Shown here piece by piece: positions 17,524-25,985 of a DNA stretch of 64,000 nucleotides. Origin of the DNA: JBCCTX01 sp964468435 (GTDB lineage Bacteria; Bacteroidota; Bacteroidia; J057). The position numbers and the translations under genes are program-made. The notes beneath the pieces were generated by a model. The model saw only the letters and a list, made by a program, of their open reading frames with translations, did not search any database and had not been told where the DNA came from. Each line of letters begins with the position of its first letter. Positions within the stretch are counted from its first letter, which is position 1. Location: contig CAYXVE010000017.1 of assembly GCA_964468435.1 (NCBI GenBank), positions 15,985 through 79,984 of the forward strand, written 5' to 3'.

Positions 17524-19026
17524 ATGAGTATAAAAACTTTTGCAGGGGGACTTTGGGCATCTAGGAGAGCGGCCCAGATCGCGCGCATTTCCAGTGATGC
17601 ATGGGAGATACAGAAGAAGACTTTTCAGTATCTCATCCATAATGGCAGGAAAACTGCATTTGGGAAGGCACATCATTTTGACAAGATTGCAAGTATCAGG
17701 GAGTTTCAGGATGCTGTACCTGTCAGAAATTATGAAGAGCTAAAGAAATGGATGGACCGAATATACCGGGGGGAAGCGGATGTAAGCTGGCCTGGTAAAC
17801 CATTGTATTTGGCTAAGACTTCTGGAACGACTTCCGGAGCCAAATACATACCCATCACAAGGGAATCTATCAAAAAGCAAATTACTGGCGCCCGTGATGC
17901 ATTACTTTTATACATGTATGAGACGGGTAACAGCAAGTTTCTGGATGGTAAGATGATGTTTTTGTCGGGGAGTCCAGAAATAGAGGAAAATGAATATAGC
18001 ATCCGAGTAGGAAGACTATCTGGTATCGTTAATCATTTTGTACCTGGTTATCTGCAACGCAACAAGGTGCCCAGTTACGAGGCAAATATCATTGAGGACT
18101 GGGAGGAGAAAGTCAGGACGATCGTTGGAGAAACCAGTAAGGTAGATCTGCGACTGATATCGGGAATTCCTCCATGGGTTCAGATGTTTTTTGAAGAACT
18201 CGAGACACAGACAGGTAAACGGCCCTTAGAAGTTTGGCCTAATCTAGAGCTATTTGTTCAGGGAGGCGTAGATTTTAGTCCATATAAACCCATATTTGAA
18301 CAATATTTTGAAGACCGGGTAGCTATAGCTGAAGTTTTTCCAGCTTCGGAGGGTTTTTTTGCAATACAGAGTTCGCAGAATGATCATGGATTGTTGCTGA
18401 TGCCCGATTACGGCATCTTTTTTGAATTTATACCCCTTAGTGAGTATGGAAAACTGGATGCAAGTCGTTTCACATTGGAAGAAGTTGAACTGGATCAGCA
18501 ATATGCGATGATCATCTCTACCAATGCAGGCTTATGGGCCTATGATTTGGGCGATACGGTGAAGTTTACCTCCTTGAATCCCTACAAGCTGAAGGTTACG
18601 GGACGTGTTAAGCACTTCATCAGTGCATTTGGAGAACATGTCATATCGGAAGAAGTAAACCGGGCCATATTGGAAGTCGTAGATGCCACAGGAGCAAAAT
18701 TTCAGGAATTTACGGTTGCGCCACTTATACAGGAAGAAAAAGGAGCCTCCGCGCATGAGTGGTTCGTAGAGTTTGTAGAGCAACCTAAAGACAAGGACCA
18801 ATTCGAAGAAATTCTCGATCAGGCTATGAGAAAGCAAAATCCTTATTACGATGATTTGAGAAAAGGCAGTATCTTAAGGAGGCTGATCGTACACAATCTG
18901 CAACTGAATGCGTCGCGTGCATATATGAAAGCTCAGGGAAAGCTCGGGGGTCAGAACAAATTTCCCAGATTGAGCAATGACAGAAAGATTGCTGATTTTC
19001 TGAAGAAATATGTAATAAAATCTTAA
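17524..19026 (+). CDS. GH3-family (auxin-responsive promoter-like) adenylate-forming protein
   Basis: The 500-residue protein aligns by eye with the GH3 acyl-adenylate/amino-acid conjugating fold. An N-terminal helical part (FQYLIHNGRKTAFGKAHHF) is followed by the ATP-binding loop KTSGTTSGAKYIP (near residues 99-111), the motif PASEGFFA in the core, and a C-terminal AFGEHVISEEVN element with the flexible small domain after it. Plant GH3 enzymes conjugate auxin or jasmonate to amino acids; bacterial members, common in Bacteroidota, have unknown carboxylate substrates. It stands alone between two long intergenic stretches, so context adds nothing. Full length, no missing motif. Confidence 0.9.
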   Translation: MSIKTFAGGLWASRRAAQIARISSDAWEIQKKTFQYLIHNGRKTAFGKAHHFDKIASIREFQDAVPVRNYEELKKWMDRIYRGEADVSWPGKPLYLAKTSGTTSGAKYIPITRESIKKQITGARDALLLYMYETGNSKFLDGKMMFLSGSPEIEENEYSIRVGRLSGIVNHFVPGYLQRNKVPSYEANIIEDWEEKVRTIVGETSKVDLRLISGIPPWVQMFFEELETQTGKRPLEVWPNLELFVQGGVDFSPYKPIFEQYFEDRVAIAEVFPASEGFFAIQSSQNDHGLLLMPDYGIFFEFIPLSEYGKLDASRFTLEEVELDQQYAMIISTNAGLWAYDLGDTVKFTSLNPYKLKVTGRVKHFISAFGEHVISEEVNRAILEVVDATGAKFQEFTVAPLIQEEKGASAHEWFVEFVEQPKDKDQFEEILDQAMRKQNPYYDDLRKGSILRRLIVHNLQLNASRAYMKAQGKLGGQNKFPRLSNDRKIADFLKKYVIKS

Positions 19027-19184
19027 CAGATTAGTTTTATAAATATATTTTTTTGATAATGTAATAGGTAGCACGCTAAAATTGTTTAGTTTTATCTATA
19101 TATTTGGGAAATTTTTTTTGCGAAATATTTTCTAGGTATAAAGTCTGTTTGTCTTAGTACCTAATCATTTCTAGACCAAAACTG

Positions 19185-20525
19185 ATGCGAGAATTACTAA
19201 TAGCCCTGGTTGCATTTGGAGCTTTGATATATGTCAGTGAACAGAATATTAATATTGAAGAGCTAATATTTGGAAAATCTCGATCGCAGGCTGAGCATTC
19301 ATCTATGCAGGTGGAAGACGGACATAATTCCGGTTCTTTAGGTATTCGCAATCCTCAAATTATATCTCCTGGGCAAAAAGTACCTATTAAGCATTTTTAT
19401 CACGTGGTGTCTTACATAACGGGTAACCGTAGAATCAATTCTAGCGAGATAGATGCAACTTACATTACCCACATCAATTATGCATTTGTGGACCTGGTTG
19501 ATGGAGAGGTGAAAAGCTATCTATCGTATGATGAACATAATCTTGCCGAGCTTTGTAAATTGAGAGAACGGTATCCGCATCTGCGTATCCTTGTATCGAT
19601 AGGTGGATGGTATCGTTCGAGTGGTTTTTCAGATGCTGCCTCAACAGATTTCAACCGGGATAAATTTGCCCGGAGTGCTATCGCTTTCATGAAGCGTCAT
19701 CAACTAGATGGGATCGACATTGATTGGGAATATCCAGGATCTGCAGGGGCTGGCAATACTTACCGCAAATCAGATAAACGAAACTTTACTCTGATGCTGA
19801 AAGTATTGCGTGAACACCTGGTTCGTGAGAGTCAACTAGATGGAAGGTTGGAGGATAATCCATACCTGCTGACCATAGCCGGAGGAGTAGGAGATAACTA
19901 TCTTAAAAATATTGAGATGGATCACGTACACAGAACAGTAGATTTTATTAACCTAATGTGTTACGACTTTTCTGGAAAATGGAGCAAGAAGACTGCTCAT
20001 CACAGCAACTTATATGCTTCTCAAAGTTCTGGTGGTTCCAGAATTGATGTTACAGAGTCAATTAGACAATACGTGAAGGCCGGTGTACCCGTATCCAAAA
20101 TCAATCTTGGTGTTGCTTTTTTTGGAAGAGGTTGGCACAATGTACACCTCGACAATAGCGGCTTACATCAGAAGACTGGTGATTTTGCTGGTAATTTTGC
20201 TTTTCACACCTTACAAGAGGACTATTTCAAGCGCAAGGATTTTGAGCAGCATTGGGATTCCCTAGCTAAGGCACCCTTTCTCTGGAGTCCTGTAAGCAGA
20301 ACCTTTATAACTTATGATGACACTGCCTCCCTGAGGCATAAGGTAGATTTTATTCATACTCAGGAGCTGGCAGGTGTCATGTTTTGGGAATATTACAAAG
20401 ATACTACACAGACGTTGATCACTGCTCTTCACACCCAGCTCAATAAGGTTTCTGAAAACGGAAGTATGAACAAACTTCAATTAGCAGGACGCAAGCGCCT
20501 GGTTAAACAAAAGGATTCTTTCTGA
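19185..20525 (+). CDS. Glycoside hydrolase family 18 protein (chitinase-like)
   Basis: The 446-residue protein has an N-terminal hydrophobic segment (residues 4-18) that can serve as signal or anchor, a short linker, and a GH18 TIM barrel from about 68. Strand 3 carries LVSIGGW (137-143) and strand 4 carries the catalytic DGIDIDWE (175-182) with Glu182 as the acid; Asp178 and Asp180 are present. Further signature elements are LMCYDF and GVMFWEY near the end. Expected activity is hydrolysis of beta-1,4 GlcNAc linkages in chitin or related glycans. There is no T9SS sorting domain, so it is likely periplasmic or membrane-tethered. It converges with the sulfotransferase gene with 3 bp between stops. 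Confidence 0.92.
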   Translation: MRELLIALVAFGALIYVSEQNINIEELIFGKSRSQAEHSSMQVEDGHNSGSLGIRNPQIISPGQKVPIKHFYHVVSYITGNRRINSSEIDATYITHINYAFVDLVDGEVKSYLSYDEHNLAELCKLRERYPHLRILVSIGGWYRSSGFSDAASTDFNRDKFARSAIAFMKRHQLDGIDIDWEYPGSAGAGNTYRKSDKRNFTLMLKVLREHLVRESQLDGRLEDNPYLLTIAGGVGDNYLKNIEMDHVHRTVDFINLMCYDFSGKWSKKTAHHSNLYASQSSGGSRIDVTESIRQYVKAGVPVSKINLGVAFFGRGWHNVHLDNSGLHQKTGDFAGNFAFHTLQEDYFKRKDFEQHWDSLAKAPFLWSPVSRTFITYDDTASLRHKVDFIHTQELAGVMFWEYYKDTTQTLITALHTQLNKVSENGSMNKLQLAGRKRLVKQKDSF

Positions 20526-20528
20526 AAA

Positions 20529-21488
20529 TCAAAAGTCATAATTATCGGGATAGTTCTGTATCCCGATTTCCGGATAATATTCAATGAGCTTGAGATTGTT
20601 TTCTGTATAATAATCTTTAGCTAGATTATTTATAAAAACCTTTTCAGGACTATTTTTGAGTTCATGAGATGCCAGAAAAGCTAGGTCAACAGCTTTTTCA
20701 GATAGTTTATTGAAATAGCGATTGTTGGTTCCCGCCGTAACTTTATTGACAATCAACTTTTTGTGTAGGTCTCTGTTTTTGAGACTGCTGTTTACTTTCT
20801 GCTGAGAGGCTTTATTTTTTACATCCTGATCTATTCTTTCGTCAAAAATCCATTCAAGCTTTTCGAAGATACTATTGGGGTGCTGATGAAATTCTTCATA
20901 GGGAAACACATACAAATTATCTCCAAAAAGGTGCTTGTAATAGGAGACCATTTCGAAATACTTGAAATTATCGACATTAATACAGAACCAAGCTGTATTG
21001 TAATAAAGCGTACTTAATGGGGCTTTGTAATCATTTTCATACATTTCGTAAGAAAAATCCATTTGGGGTTTCCAGACAAACTTTTCTACATTTTTGGTAC
21101 CCCGATAGGCCTTAATAAAATTGTTATAATGAGAATACAGAATATCTCTTTGTCCTCTAATAAAAAGTATTATTTTAATATAAGGAGATATCTCATGAAT
21201 GCGCCTTGCAATCTGCGAGCGATTAATAGCTGAGACCCAGGGATGACCAGTGAGATCTTCAGAAGAAAAAAGTAATTGATCTCCGGGGATACCTTCAATC
21301 ACTTCTTTGACCAGATCTGGATCATACAGGGAATCGTCCTCAAATTGTAGCTTATTAAACGCATGATTGTGCTGTACAAAAGGTCTGTCCAGGTAATTCC
21401 AGTCCTTGAGTGTGGGAAATGCGATATCTTGAAAGAAAGTAGTAGCAGTTTTGTGTAGTCCAATGTGAAATACCAGTTGCTTTTGCAT
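20529..21488 (-). CDS. Sulfotransferase-family protein
   Basis: The 319-residue cytoplasmic protein starts with a PAPS-binding 5'-phosphosulfate loop, FHIGLHKTATTFFQ (7-20), that matches the PSB loop of carbohydrate sulfotransferases. The 3'-phosphate-binding region is ILFIRGQRDILYSHYNNFI (near 107-125), with the expected Arg and Ser. The middle part (FPYEEF) and the C-terminus are typical of Bacteroidota sulfotransferases related to polysaccharide modification. The acceptor is unknown. The neighbouring chitinase does not imply a pathway. The gene is transcribed alone and its upstream 342 bp contains an 18-bp palindrome. Confidence 0.82.
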   Translation of the reverse strand: MQKQLVFHIGLHKTATTFFQDIAFPTLKDWNYLDRPFVQHNHAFNKLQFEDDSLYDPDLVKEVIEGIPGDQLLFSSEDLTGHPWVSAINRSQIARRIHEISPYIKIILFIRGQRDILYSHYNNFIKAYRGTKNVEKFVWKPQMDFSYEMYENDYKAPLSTLYYNTAWFCINVDNFKYFEMVSYYKHLFGDNLYVFPYEEFHQHPNSIFEKLEWIFDERIDQDVKNKASQQKVNSSLKNRDLHKKLIVNKVTAGTNNRYFNKLSEKAVDLAFLASHELKNSPEKVFINNLAKDYYTENNLKLIEYYPEIGIQNYPDNYDF

Positions 21489-21830
21489 AGCTAAAATAGT
21501 CAGGATTTTGGGTATTAATTGTTAGTAATTATGCAAAAAGTAATGTTTTTAGATTGATGTAAAAAATCAATTTAAACAAATAAATTTCATAATGGTCCAT
21601 AAATAATCAATGTACAGAAAGCAGAAGTGTTGGACGCTGCGTAAATACACGATTTGCGTCTTAAATCAATAAACTACTGTGTATGATATAAATCATACCA
21701 GGAATCTGTATTCCCACTACAATTTTATCTGTGAAAAAGTTGCATCTTTGACTCTTGAGTTCTTATTTCGCAGATCGTTAGGCAAAAAATTTGTATATAC
21801 CTGTATACTACAACTATAGAGACTAGATAC
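21489..21830. other. Intergenic region between sulfotransferase and tRNA-Asn
   Basis: No reading frame is credible in these 342 bp. The stretch is AT-rich, includes the palindrome at 21681-21698, and presumably carries the promoters of both flanking genes. A near-match to the -7 box, CATCTTTG at 21743-21750, has one mismatch and no clear -33 element. Confidence 0.5.
21681..21698. promoter_or_regulatory. 18-bp palindrome, possible operator
   Basis: GTATGAT and ATCATAC form perfect 7-bp arms around a 4-bp ATAA centre. It lies 193 bp upstream of the sulfotransferase start and 133 bp upstream of tRNA-Asn, without a coding role. The protein that might bind it is unknown. Confidence 0.3.
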
Positions 21831-21904
21831 TCCCCATTAGCTCAGTTGGTTAGAGCGACGGACTGTTAATCCGCAGGTCCTAGGTTCGAGTCCTAGATGG
21901 GGAG
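21831..21904 (+). tRNA. tRNA-Asn (anticodon GTT)
   Basis: The 74-nt cloverleaf has acceptor arms TCCCCAT (21831-21837) and ATGGGGA (21897-21903) with discriminator G21904. The D-loop contains AGCTCAGTTGGTTAGAGC, the anticodon loop CTGTTAA gives anticodon GTT, and the T-arm GGTTCGAGTCC is canonical. The 3' CCA is not encoded and must be added by the CCA enzyme. A hairpin plus T-run follows directly. Confidence 0.97.
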
Positions 21905-21914
21905 CGCAAATTAG

Positions 21915-21946
21915 GGGAGGTCGTGATGGTCGATTTCCTCTTTTTT
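21915..21946 (+). terminator. Likely intrinsic terminator of tRNA-Asn
   Basis: GAGGTCG pairs with CGA..CCTC across a small bulge (about 21917-21940) and is followed by six T residues at 21941-21946. The T-run reaches into the stop codon of the convergent radical SAM gene. Confidence 0.55.
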
Positions 21947-22964
21947 ATTCCCAGACCTTCATGCCTTCACTGCAATTAGTACATATGTCGATTGTGTTAC
22001 GTGAGTGAAGTAGTTTTTGACGAAAGGTATGGTATTGAGTTGACCGCCAGATGTCCTGAAAAGTTCTTTCAGGCATTTTCCCCATTTCGTATTGGGCATC
22101 TTTATCAAAACAACAGGGTAATACACGGCCGTCCCAGGTGACTTCTGCTCCCTGCCACATCCTCCAGCATTGATTGGCAAGCTTGTTTTTGATCTCGAAG
22201 GTACCTTCTTCATTTTTCCGGTACCGGCTGTAGCGGTTCAGGGTAGGGATGAGATCATTTCCATGTTTAAAATCGTATATCTGAGCAGTTTTGAAGATTA
22301 CTTTATCTACGCCTAGTTTTTTACCGATTGTTTTAACTTCGTCGATCTGGTGTTCATTGGGGCGAACAACAAGGAATTGCAGGATAATATGTGGAGAGAT
22401 TGATCGAAGCTTTTCTCTCCAAAAGACAAGATTGGAAATACCATCGAGGACACGTTGAAGGTTACCCCCTATACGGTAAGCTTTATAGGTTTCCTGAGTG
22501 GTACCATCGACCGATACGATAACCTCTGAGAGGCCAGATTCTACGGTAGCTTTTGCACGGTTTTTATCAAGATAATGACCATTTGTACTGGTTGCACTAT
22601 AGATAGATTTGCGAACAGCATATTGAACCATATCGAAGAACTGAGGATGGAGGAAGGGCTCTCCCTGGAAGTATAATAACAGATAGATCAAGTCTCTATC
22701 TACCTGATCTAGGATAGATTTATACAAATCCATCTCCATCATGCCCGTTGGACGGGTAAAGCTACGGAGCCCGGAAGGACATTCCGGACAACGCAAATTG
22801 CAATGCGTAGTAGGTTCTATGCCCATCTTCACAGGATTGCCTAGATGATAGCTGCGCTTCTGCAATTTACTATAGTGAAATGAAGCATGTATCCGTGCAA
22901 GATTCTGTACTTTACGACATGTAAGGGTTCTGTAAAGCAACTGTACCTTTCGTGAAGTAAGCAT
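21945..22964 (-). CDS. Radical SAM protein with SPASM domain
   Basis: From the ATG at 22964 the product is 339 residues; three more codons to a TTG are open but unneeded. The radical SAM cluster motif is CNLRCPEC (Cys55, Cys59, Cys62), followed by the glycine-rich and SAM-binding elements (YFQGEPFLHP; STNGHYL). The C-terminus has a SPASM-type cysteine cluster: CWRMWQG, then WDGRVLPCCFD and ICTNCSEG. SPASM proteins carry auxiliary iron-sulfur clusters and often modify peptides or carbohydrates. No precursor peptide gene is visible in the neighbouring sequence, so the substrate is open. It converges with tRNA-Asn. Confidence 0.92.
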   Translation of the reverse strand: MLTSRKVQLLYRTLTCRKVQNLARIHASFHYSKLQKRSYHLGNPVKMGIEPTTHCNLRCPECPSGLRSFTRPTGMMEMDLYKSILDQVDRDLIYLLLYFQGEPFLHPQFFDMVQYAVRKSIYSATSTNGHYLDKNRAKATVESGLSEVIVSVDGTTQETYKAYRIGGNLQRVLDGISNLVFWREKLRSISPHIILQFLVVRPNEHQIDEVKTIGKKLGVDKVIFKTAQIYDFKHGNDLIPTLNRYSRYRKNEEGTFEIKNKLANQCWRMWQGAEVTWDGRVLPCCFDKDAQYEMGKMPERTFQDIWRSTQYHTFRQKLLHSRNTIDICTNCSEGMKVWE

Positions 22965-23003
22965 AGCTTTCAATTTCTTCCGAAGATAAAAATTTTTAGG
23001 CAG

Positions 23004-24431
23004 CTATTCATCATTTCTGTATCTTCTGTTTTCTTCCCGGATTCTGATACGACCTATCCCACTGGGAGTAATTATGGTTTTTGGCGCAATTATTTTGCGG
23101 AGGTCCTGCAGATCCCTTGCCTTACCCGATTCCGTTACCTGAATATTTTTCAAAGCCTCTTCCTTATCCATTTTCCCCCTCTCATATGCACTCAATACTT
23201 CTCTTTTAACTCTAAATTCGATATGAGCAGGTAGATCGCATTCATAACAAGCAGGCATTTCTACGTTAATAACCAGAAATTCATCCTCATTAAGGCTACG
23301 TAAGGTACGACCATAGTCGATCATGTACTGTTTTAATTCGCTCTTGAACGAATCCTGATAAATATCCTCGATTTTTCTGTCTCTGTCAAGAAGGTAATTT
23401 TCAGTCTGCTTATCCTCATCCTCTTCTTCTATTTCCTCATCTTGATCCACATCTTCGTCCCGATCTGCTGTTTTTTCTTCATCATCCTTTGTATCCTCAT
23501 CTGATTCAATGATGATTACTTGTCCATGCTCAGTCGTAGTTATAACCTTTCCTGCTTTGTCATTCGACGACCATGAAAAGGTGTTAGCAGCCAACCGGGA
23601 ATTGTATCCTTGAAGTTCATATCCCAGCTTTAGCTGATAGATGACGCCATATCCCTTGAGCAATTCAGGGGAAACTTTATTTCGAAAGCTGGATTTATGA
23701 TAAAAACGGGATTGGCTGAACGGGTTTTGTTCATCTTCATCGCGCTGATAATCATGATCACTACTATATAAGCCTTCCAGTATGCTGGCAAATACCTTGT
23801 ATTCCTTTGTATCAAGGGATTCTTCGTTAGTAATGCTGGTTTCTACCCGTTCGTAAAATTCATCTTTGTCAATGTTTCCGAAACGATATGCATCGATATC
23901 TTTCTTGAGGACCTTTACCAGGTAATTCTCGCTTGTCTGATCAGCATTATATAGGGTGGCATTACCTCTCCGGTTATTCCAGCTGACTGTTTCATTTTTG
24001 GGGCTATATCTGATCATCACATATTCGTTTGCAGGTAATTGTTGTGCCAGATCCCCATAGTCCTTGAGAAAGTCTTTGAGTATGAGCTCAATCCCTGTCG
24101 GTTGGGAGGCAGATTTATCGTTTGCTTCTCCTTGTCCTTCTTCATAATCTTCCTGATAATAAGTATAGGAATTGTTTTTTATTTCCGGTGCCTGGAGCAT
24201 AATACCCATTTCTGGGATGTATTTGGATGGCTGTGCTCTATCTGTCCGGGTCAGAAAAGGACGGGAGTCATCTCCCTGAAAGAGGGAATGTAGTGCTTCC
24301 TGCATGATCTTGACATCCCGGTTCATCCGGGCTTCATCGATCTGTGAATAAGCAGATATACTTACCGCTGATATACAGATCATCAAAGCAATTGATTTCA
24401 GGTTCATATGAAATGGATATTGTATATTCAT
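23004..24431 (-). CDS. Secreted protein with internal domain duplication, in an ECF sigma operon; function unknown
   Basis: The 475-residue protein has a signal peptide ending near SAYSQ (30). Two related segments can be seen: residues about 113-198 (FLKDYGDLAQQLPANEYVMI ... GNIDKDEFYERV) and about 362-432 (YMIDYGRTLRSLNEDEFLVI ... GKMDKEEALKNI). They share a helix with DYG, a NEyvmI-type strand and a basic helix ending in a GxxDKdE-type turn. Between them, residues 309-343 are almost entirely Asp/Glu/Lys. The gene begins 4 bp after the anti-sigma stop and is third in a sigma/anti-sigma unit, so it is probably the effector or signal-receiving product. An internal ATG at 24407 would give a shorter signal peptide and is also possible. 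Confidence 0.6.
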   Translation of the reverse strand: MNIQYPFHMNLKSIALMICISAVSISAYSQIDEARMNRDVKIMQEALHSLFQGDDSRPFLTRTDRAQPSKYIPEMGIMLQAPEIKNNSYTYYQEDYEEGQGEANDKSASQPTGIELILKDFLKDYGDLAQQLPANEYVMIRYSPKNETVSWNNRRGNATLYNADQTSENYLVKVLKKDIDAYRFGNIDKDEFYERVETSITNEESLDTKEYKVFASILEGLYSSDHDYQRDEDEQNPFSQSRFYHKSSFRNKVSPELLKGYGVIYQLKLGYELQGYNSRLAANTFSWSSNDKAGKVITTTEHGQVIIIESDEDTKDDEEKTADRDEDVDQDEEIEEEDEDKQTENYLLDRDRKIEDIYQDSFKSELKQYMIDYGRTLRSLNEDEFLVINVEMPACYECDLPAHIEFRVKREVLSAYERGKMDKEEALKNIQVTESGKARDLQDLRKIIAPKTIITPSGIGRIRIREENRRYRNDE

Positions 24432-24435
24432 AATA

Positions 24436-25287
24436 TTATTGATTTAAGGGTTGGTCCTGTTGGACATAAGATATCAATCTGGATAGCAGATATTCAGTTT
24501 CCTGTTGCTGGATATCGTTTTGTTCCAGGATTTCATGTAATGCAACGGAGATCATTTCCAGGTCTTGGACACGTTGCTTTTCCATATATCTAGCAAACTC
24601 AGTAACCAGTTGTGTAGTATATTCACGGTGATATTCGTGAGAATATTCGACCAGGTCAGTTAGCATCTGATAGTTTTCCTGCATAAGCTGATTTTGCAAC
24701 ATATGTAATTGCCGTTCAGAAAGGTGAAAGGTATCCTCTCTGCTTTCTAGGGTTTGAACTGCTTGAGTCAGTTGCTGCCATTTTTGATCAAGATCCTGGT
24801 TTATGCTTGACAAATCCTGTTTCCATTGGTCTTGTTGATGGTTGAGTTGCTGTGATAGCAGGGTTTTCATTTGTTGTTGCTGAACATACTGGAGCGAGTC
24901 CCATTGAGCTTGAGTCAGTGTACTACGCTGGAGTTGAGGGGCTCCGAACTGCACGCGCAGTTCGCGGGGAGCAACGCTGATCCTGAGATCGATCAATGCT
25001 GCTGTCAGCATGAGTAGAATGACTGATGCAGCTATTTGTAGCCAGGGGTTACCCAGGACTTGCCTCCAATCGAAAGTGGGGTTCTGAGCAGGTGTCAGTA
25101 CGAGCGGTTGGACAGGAGTATGATCTTCGATCTGTTGGAAGAATTCACTCGCCTGCTTCAGACTTTCTAGTTCTTTTTTCAGGGACTGATTCTGTTCAAT
25201 TTCCTGTTCAAAAGCCTTTTTTTCCTCGATAGACATTTCGTCGTAGAGGTAAGAGATTAGTTGCTGATGTATTGCTTGTCTACTCAT
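24436..25287 (-). CDS. Probable anti-sigma factor, single-pass membrane protein
   Basis: The 283-residue protein has a cytoplasmic N-terminal segment (about 1-75) resembling anti-sigma domains, with QLISYLYDEMSIEEKKAFEQ and a Glu/Lys-rich helix, one membrane span near residues 81-100, and a long C-terminal part rich in Gln and predicted to be coiled coil (many QQ, LNHQQDQW, Leu heptads). It overlaps the sigma gene by 8 bp. The topology fits a membrane anti-sigma that holds the sigma factor until an envelope signal arrives. The zinc-binding HxxxCxxC motif is absent, so this is not a ZAS-type anti-sigma. Identification rests largely on context. Confidence 0.7.
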   Translation of the reverse strand: MSRQAIHQQLISYLYDEMSIEEKKAFEQEIEQNQSLKKELESLKQASEFFQQIEDHTPVQPLVLTPAQNPTFDWRQVLGNPWLQIAASVILLMLTAALIDLRISVAPRELRVQFGAPQLQRSTLTQAQWDSLQYVQQQQMKTLLSQQLNHQQDQWKQDLSSINQDLDQKWQQLTQAVQTLESREDTFHLSERQLHMLQNQLMQENYQMLTDLVEYSHEYHREYTTQLVTEFARYMEKQRVQDLEMISVALHEILEQNDIQQQETEYLLSRLISYVQQDQPLNQ

Positions 25288-25897
25288 AAAGCATCTTTTC
25301 TTTATCCAGTTTCCAGGTAGTTAAAATCTTTTTCATAGCATCGAGTCCGTAGTACATTCTCGATTTGACAGTATTTTCTGACACAGATAGGGTTTGGGCA
25401 ATCTCTCTGAACTTAAGTCCTTCAAATTCTTTCATGATGATTACTAGCCGTTGTTCTTCAGGGATCTGGCTCAATGCATGCAAGATCCAGTATTGTAAAT
25501 CTGCTTTACGCGCAATTTTTTCAGGGTCTGGGGATGAGGCTGGATGGGTATCCCGAAGATGATTTTCCTGGCGATAACCCAGCTCAACGAAAGGTACCAC
25601 AGTATTCCGATGGCGTTTGCGGTCTTCCTCAAGACAGTTATTGGTTGCAATTTTGTAAAGCCAGGGCTTGAATTTGTGTTCTTCGTTGAGCTTGGGAAGA
25701 TTCTTGTGTACAGAAATAAAGGTTTTTTGGCATACTTCCAGGGCCAGGTCATGAGCTGCGTGCCGAGATGATTGGGTTGAAAAGTATTTACAGGCAAAGT
25801 TATAGATTCTGGGGTACCATTCACGAACGATAGCATTAAATGCTCGTTGGTCTCCTTTTTTTGCACGGGTGATATTTGAAGTAATCGTTTTTCCCAC
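25280..25897 (-). CDS. ECF-family RNA polymerase sigma factor, GTG start
   Basis: The 205-residue protein has sigma region 2 at about residues 8-80 (KKGDQRAFNAIVREWYPRIY; then the -10 recognition helix FKPWLYKIATNNCLEEDRKR) and region 4 at about 140-195 (IPEEQRLVIIMKEFEGLKF; helix-turn-helix EIAQTLSVSENTVKSRMYY). The only start before an in-frame stop is GTG at 25895-25897. It heads a three-gene minus-strand operon with an anti-sigma factor and a secreted protein. Autoregulation is likely for this class, but I could not find a clear sigma-specific promoter. Confidence 0.93.
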   Translation of the reverse strand: MGKTITSNITRAKKGDQRAFNAIVREWYPRIYNFACKYFSTQSSRHAAHDLALEVCQKTFISVHKNLPKLNEEHKFKPWLYKIATNNCLEEDRKRHRNTVVPFVELGYRQENHLRDTHPASSPDPEKIARKADLQYWILHALSQIPEEQRLVIIMKEFEGLKFREIAQTLSVSENTVKSRMYYGLDAMKKILTTWKLDKEKMLYE

Positions 25898-25985
25898 GAG
25901 GTAGATTAGCTTGTTTCATATCAAAGATGCGTGTGGAGGAAAAAAAGTTTTAGACATATTATAAATTTAGGCAAATTTACTTCCT

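Noticed and set aside
19099..19106. TATATTTG resembling a -7 box upstream of the GH18 gene
   Set aside because: There is a TTG only 14 bp upstream, too short for the usual spacing, so the promoter assignment is not supported.
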